Shown: in pieces, positions 12,495 to 12,663 of the stretch
How positions within the stretch are numbered: the first letter of the stretch is position 1
Layout of the letters: the number at the start of each line of letters is the position of its first letter
Position numbers and translations under genes: made by a program
Origin: Halomonas halophila
Lineage (GTDB): Bacteria; Pseudomonadota; Gammaproteobacteria; Pseudomonadales; Halomonadaceae
Direction of reading: 5' to 3'
Length of the DNA stretch: 12,663 nt
NCBI GenBank assembly: GCA_002433675.1
Contig: DJIP01000155.1
Coordinates: 1 to 12,663 of the forward strand
Notes under the pieces: model-generated
Seen by the model: only the letters and a program-made list of their open reading frames with translations
Told to the model about the DNA's origin: nothing
Database searches by the model: none

Positions 12495-12663
12495 ATGGAT
12501 TTTCAACAGTTCGGTGCCACCCCCCTGGAAGGCCGCATGTGGGTCGATGGCAGCTGGTTTGAGCATGCCGGCAGCCACGCCATCGAGGTGGACAACCCGG
12601 CCAGCGAGGCGCTGCTTGGCCAGGTCCCCGCCGGTGACGCCGCCGCCGTGGACGCCGCCGTCG
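12495..12663 (+). CDS. Aldehyde dehydrogenase family protein, N-terminal 56 residues; 3' end outside the window
   Basis: The frame starts at ATG 12495 after an AGAGGA ribosome site (7 bases) and stays open to the window end. Visible residues include MWVDGSWFEHAGSHAIEVDN, then PASEALLGQVPAGDAAAVDAAV. This is the standard start of NAD(P)-dependent aldehyde dehydrogenases (a DGxW segment, then NPAtGexxgxVPxaxxxDVdxAV). The catalytic part is not in the window, so the subfamily cannot be given. Divergent to gntR with a FadR-type site in its promoter, it probably acts after the GMC oxidoreductase and oxidises the aldehyde it makes to an acid. It is a different gene from the KGSADH-type enzyme at the left edge. 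Confidence 0.82.
   Translation, partial: MDFQQFGATPLEGRMWVDGSWFEHAGSHAIEVDNPASEALLGQVPAGDAAAVDAAV

Overview
The window is GC-rich DNA from a bacterial chromosome, apart from two AT-rich promoter islands at about 5690-5890 and 12258-12450. Protein style suggests a gammaproteobacterium, most likely of the Halomonas type: acidic periplasmic binding proteins, TctABC and DctPQM carriers, and a GntR/FCD regulator. That placement is an inference from gene content and composition, not a measured result. The window holds two catabolic loci side by side, both apparently for importing and oxidising small organic acids, sugar acids or alcohols.

Left locus (1-6861). The 3' part of an NADP-type, alpha-ketoglutaric-semialdehyde-dehydrogenase-like aldehyde dehydrogenase runs rightward and ends at a strong terminator. 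A small VapB-like antitoxin gene without a toxin partner follows. It sits between that terminator and the terminator of a leftward operon, rraA-like > tctC > tctB > tctA, which encodes an RraA-family protein and a complete tripartite tricarboxylate transporter. A kduD-like dehydrogenase gene diverges from rraA across a 394-base AT-rich intergenic region. This region has a good sigma70 promoter for rraA and two clean inverted repeats that look like operators. KGSADH, KduD, RraA-family lyase and TctABC together suggest uptake and breakdown of a sugar acid or other hydroxy/oxo acid, but the substrate cannot be read from the sequence.

Right locus (6829-12663). Leftward genes, in order of transcription, are gntR/FCD regulator > GMC oxidoreductase > dctP > dctQ > dctM. 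They are tightly packed, with 4-base overlaps at gntR/GMC and dctQ/dctM. The start of a second aldehyde dehydrogenase gene diverges from gntR and runs off the right edge. The shared gntR/aldehyde dehydrogenase promoter region has a FadR-type inverted repeat TGGTCGTACCA between candidate -35 and -10 boxes, and a near copy just upstream of gntR. This suggests the regulator represses itself and the divergent dehydrogenase. GMC enzyme plus aldehyde dehydrogenase plus TRAP carrier reads as alcohol to aldehyde to acid oxidation of an imported compound.

No novel defence or mobile system is visible. The most interesting structure is regulatory: an 11-bp perfect hairpin inside the 5' coding part of dctQ, tandem stem-loops between tctC and tctB, helically phased short repeats upstream of dctP and of the vapB-like gene, and a repeat-rich divergent promoter at the right end. 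No tRNA, rRNA, CRISPR array, transposase or phage gene was seen.
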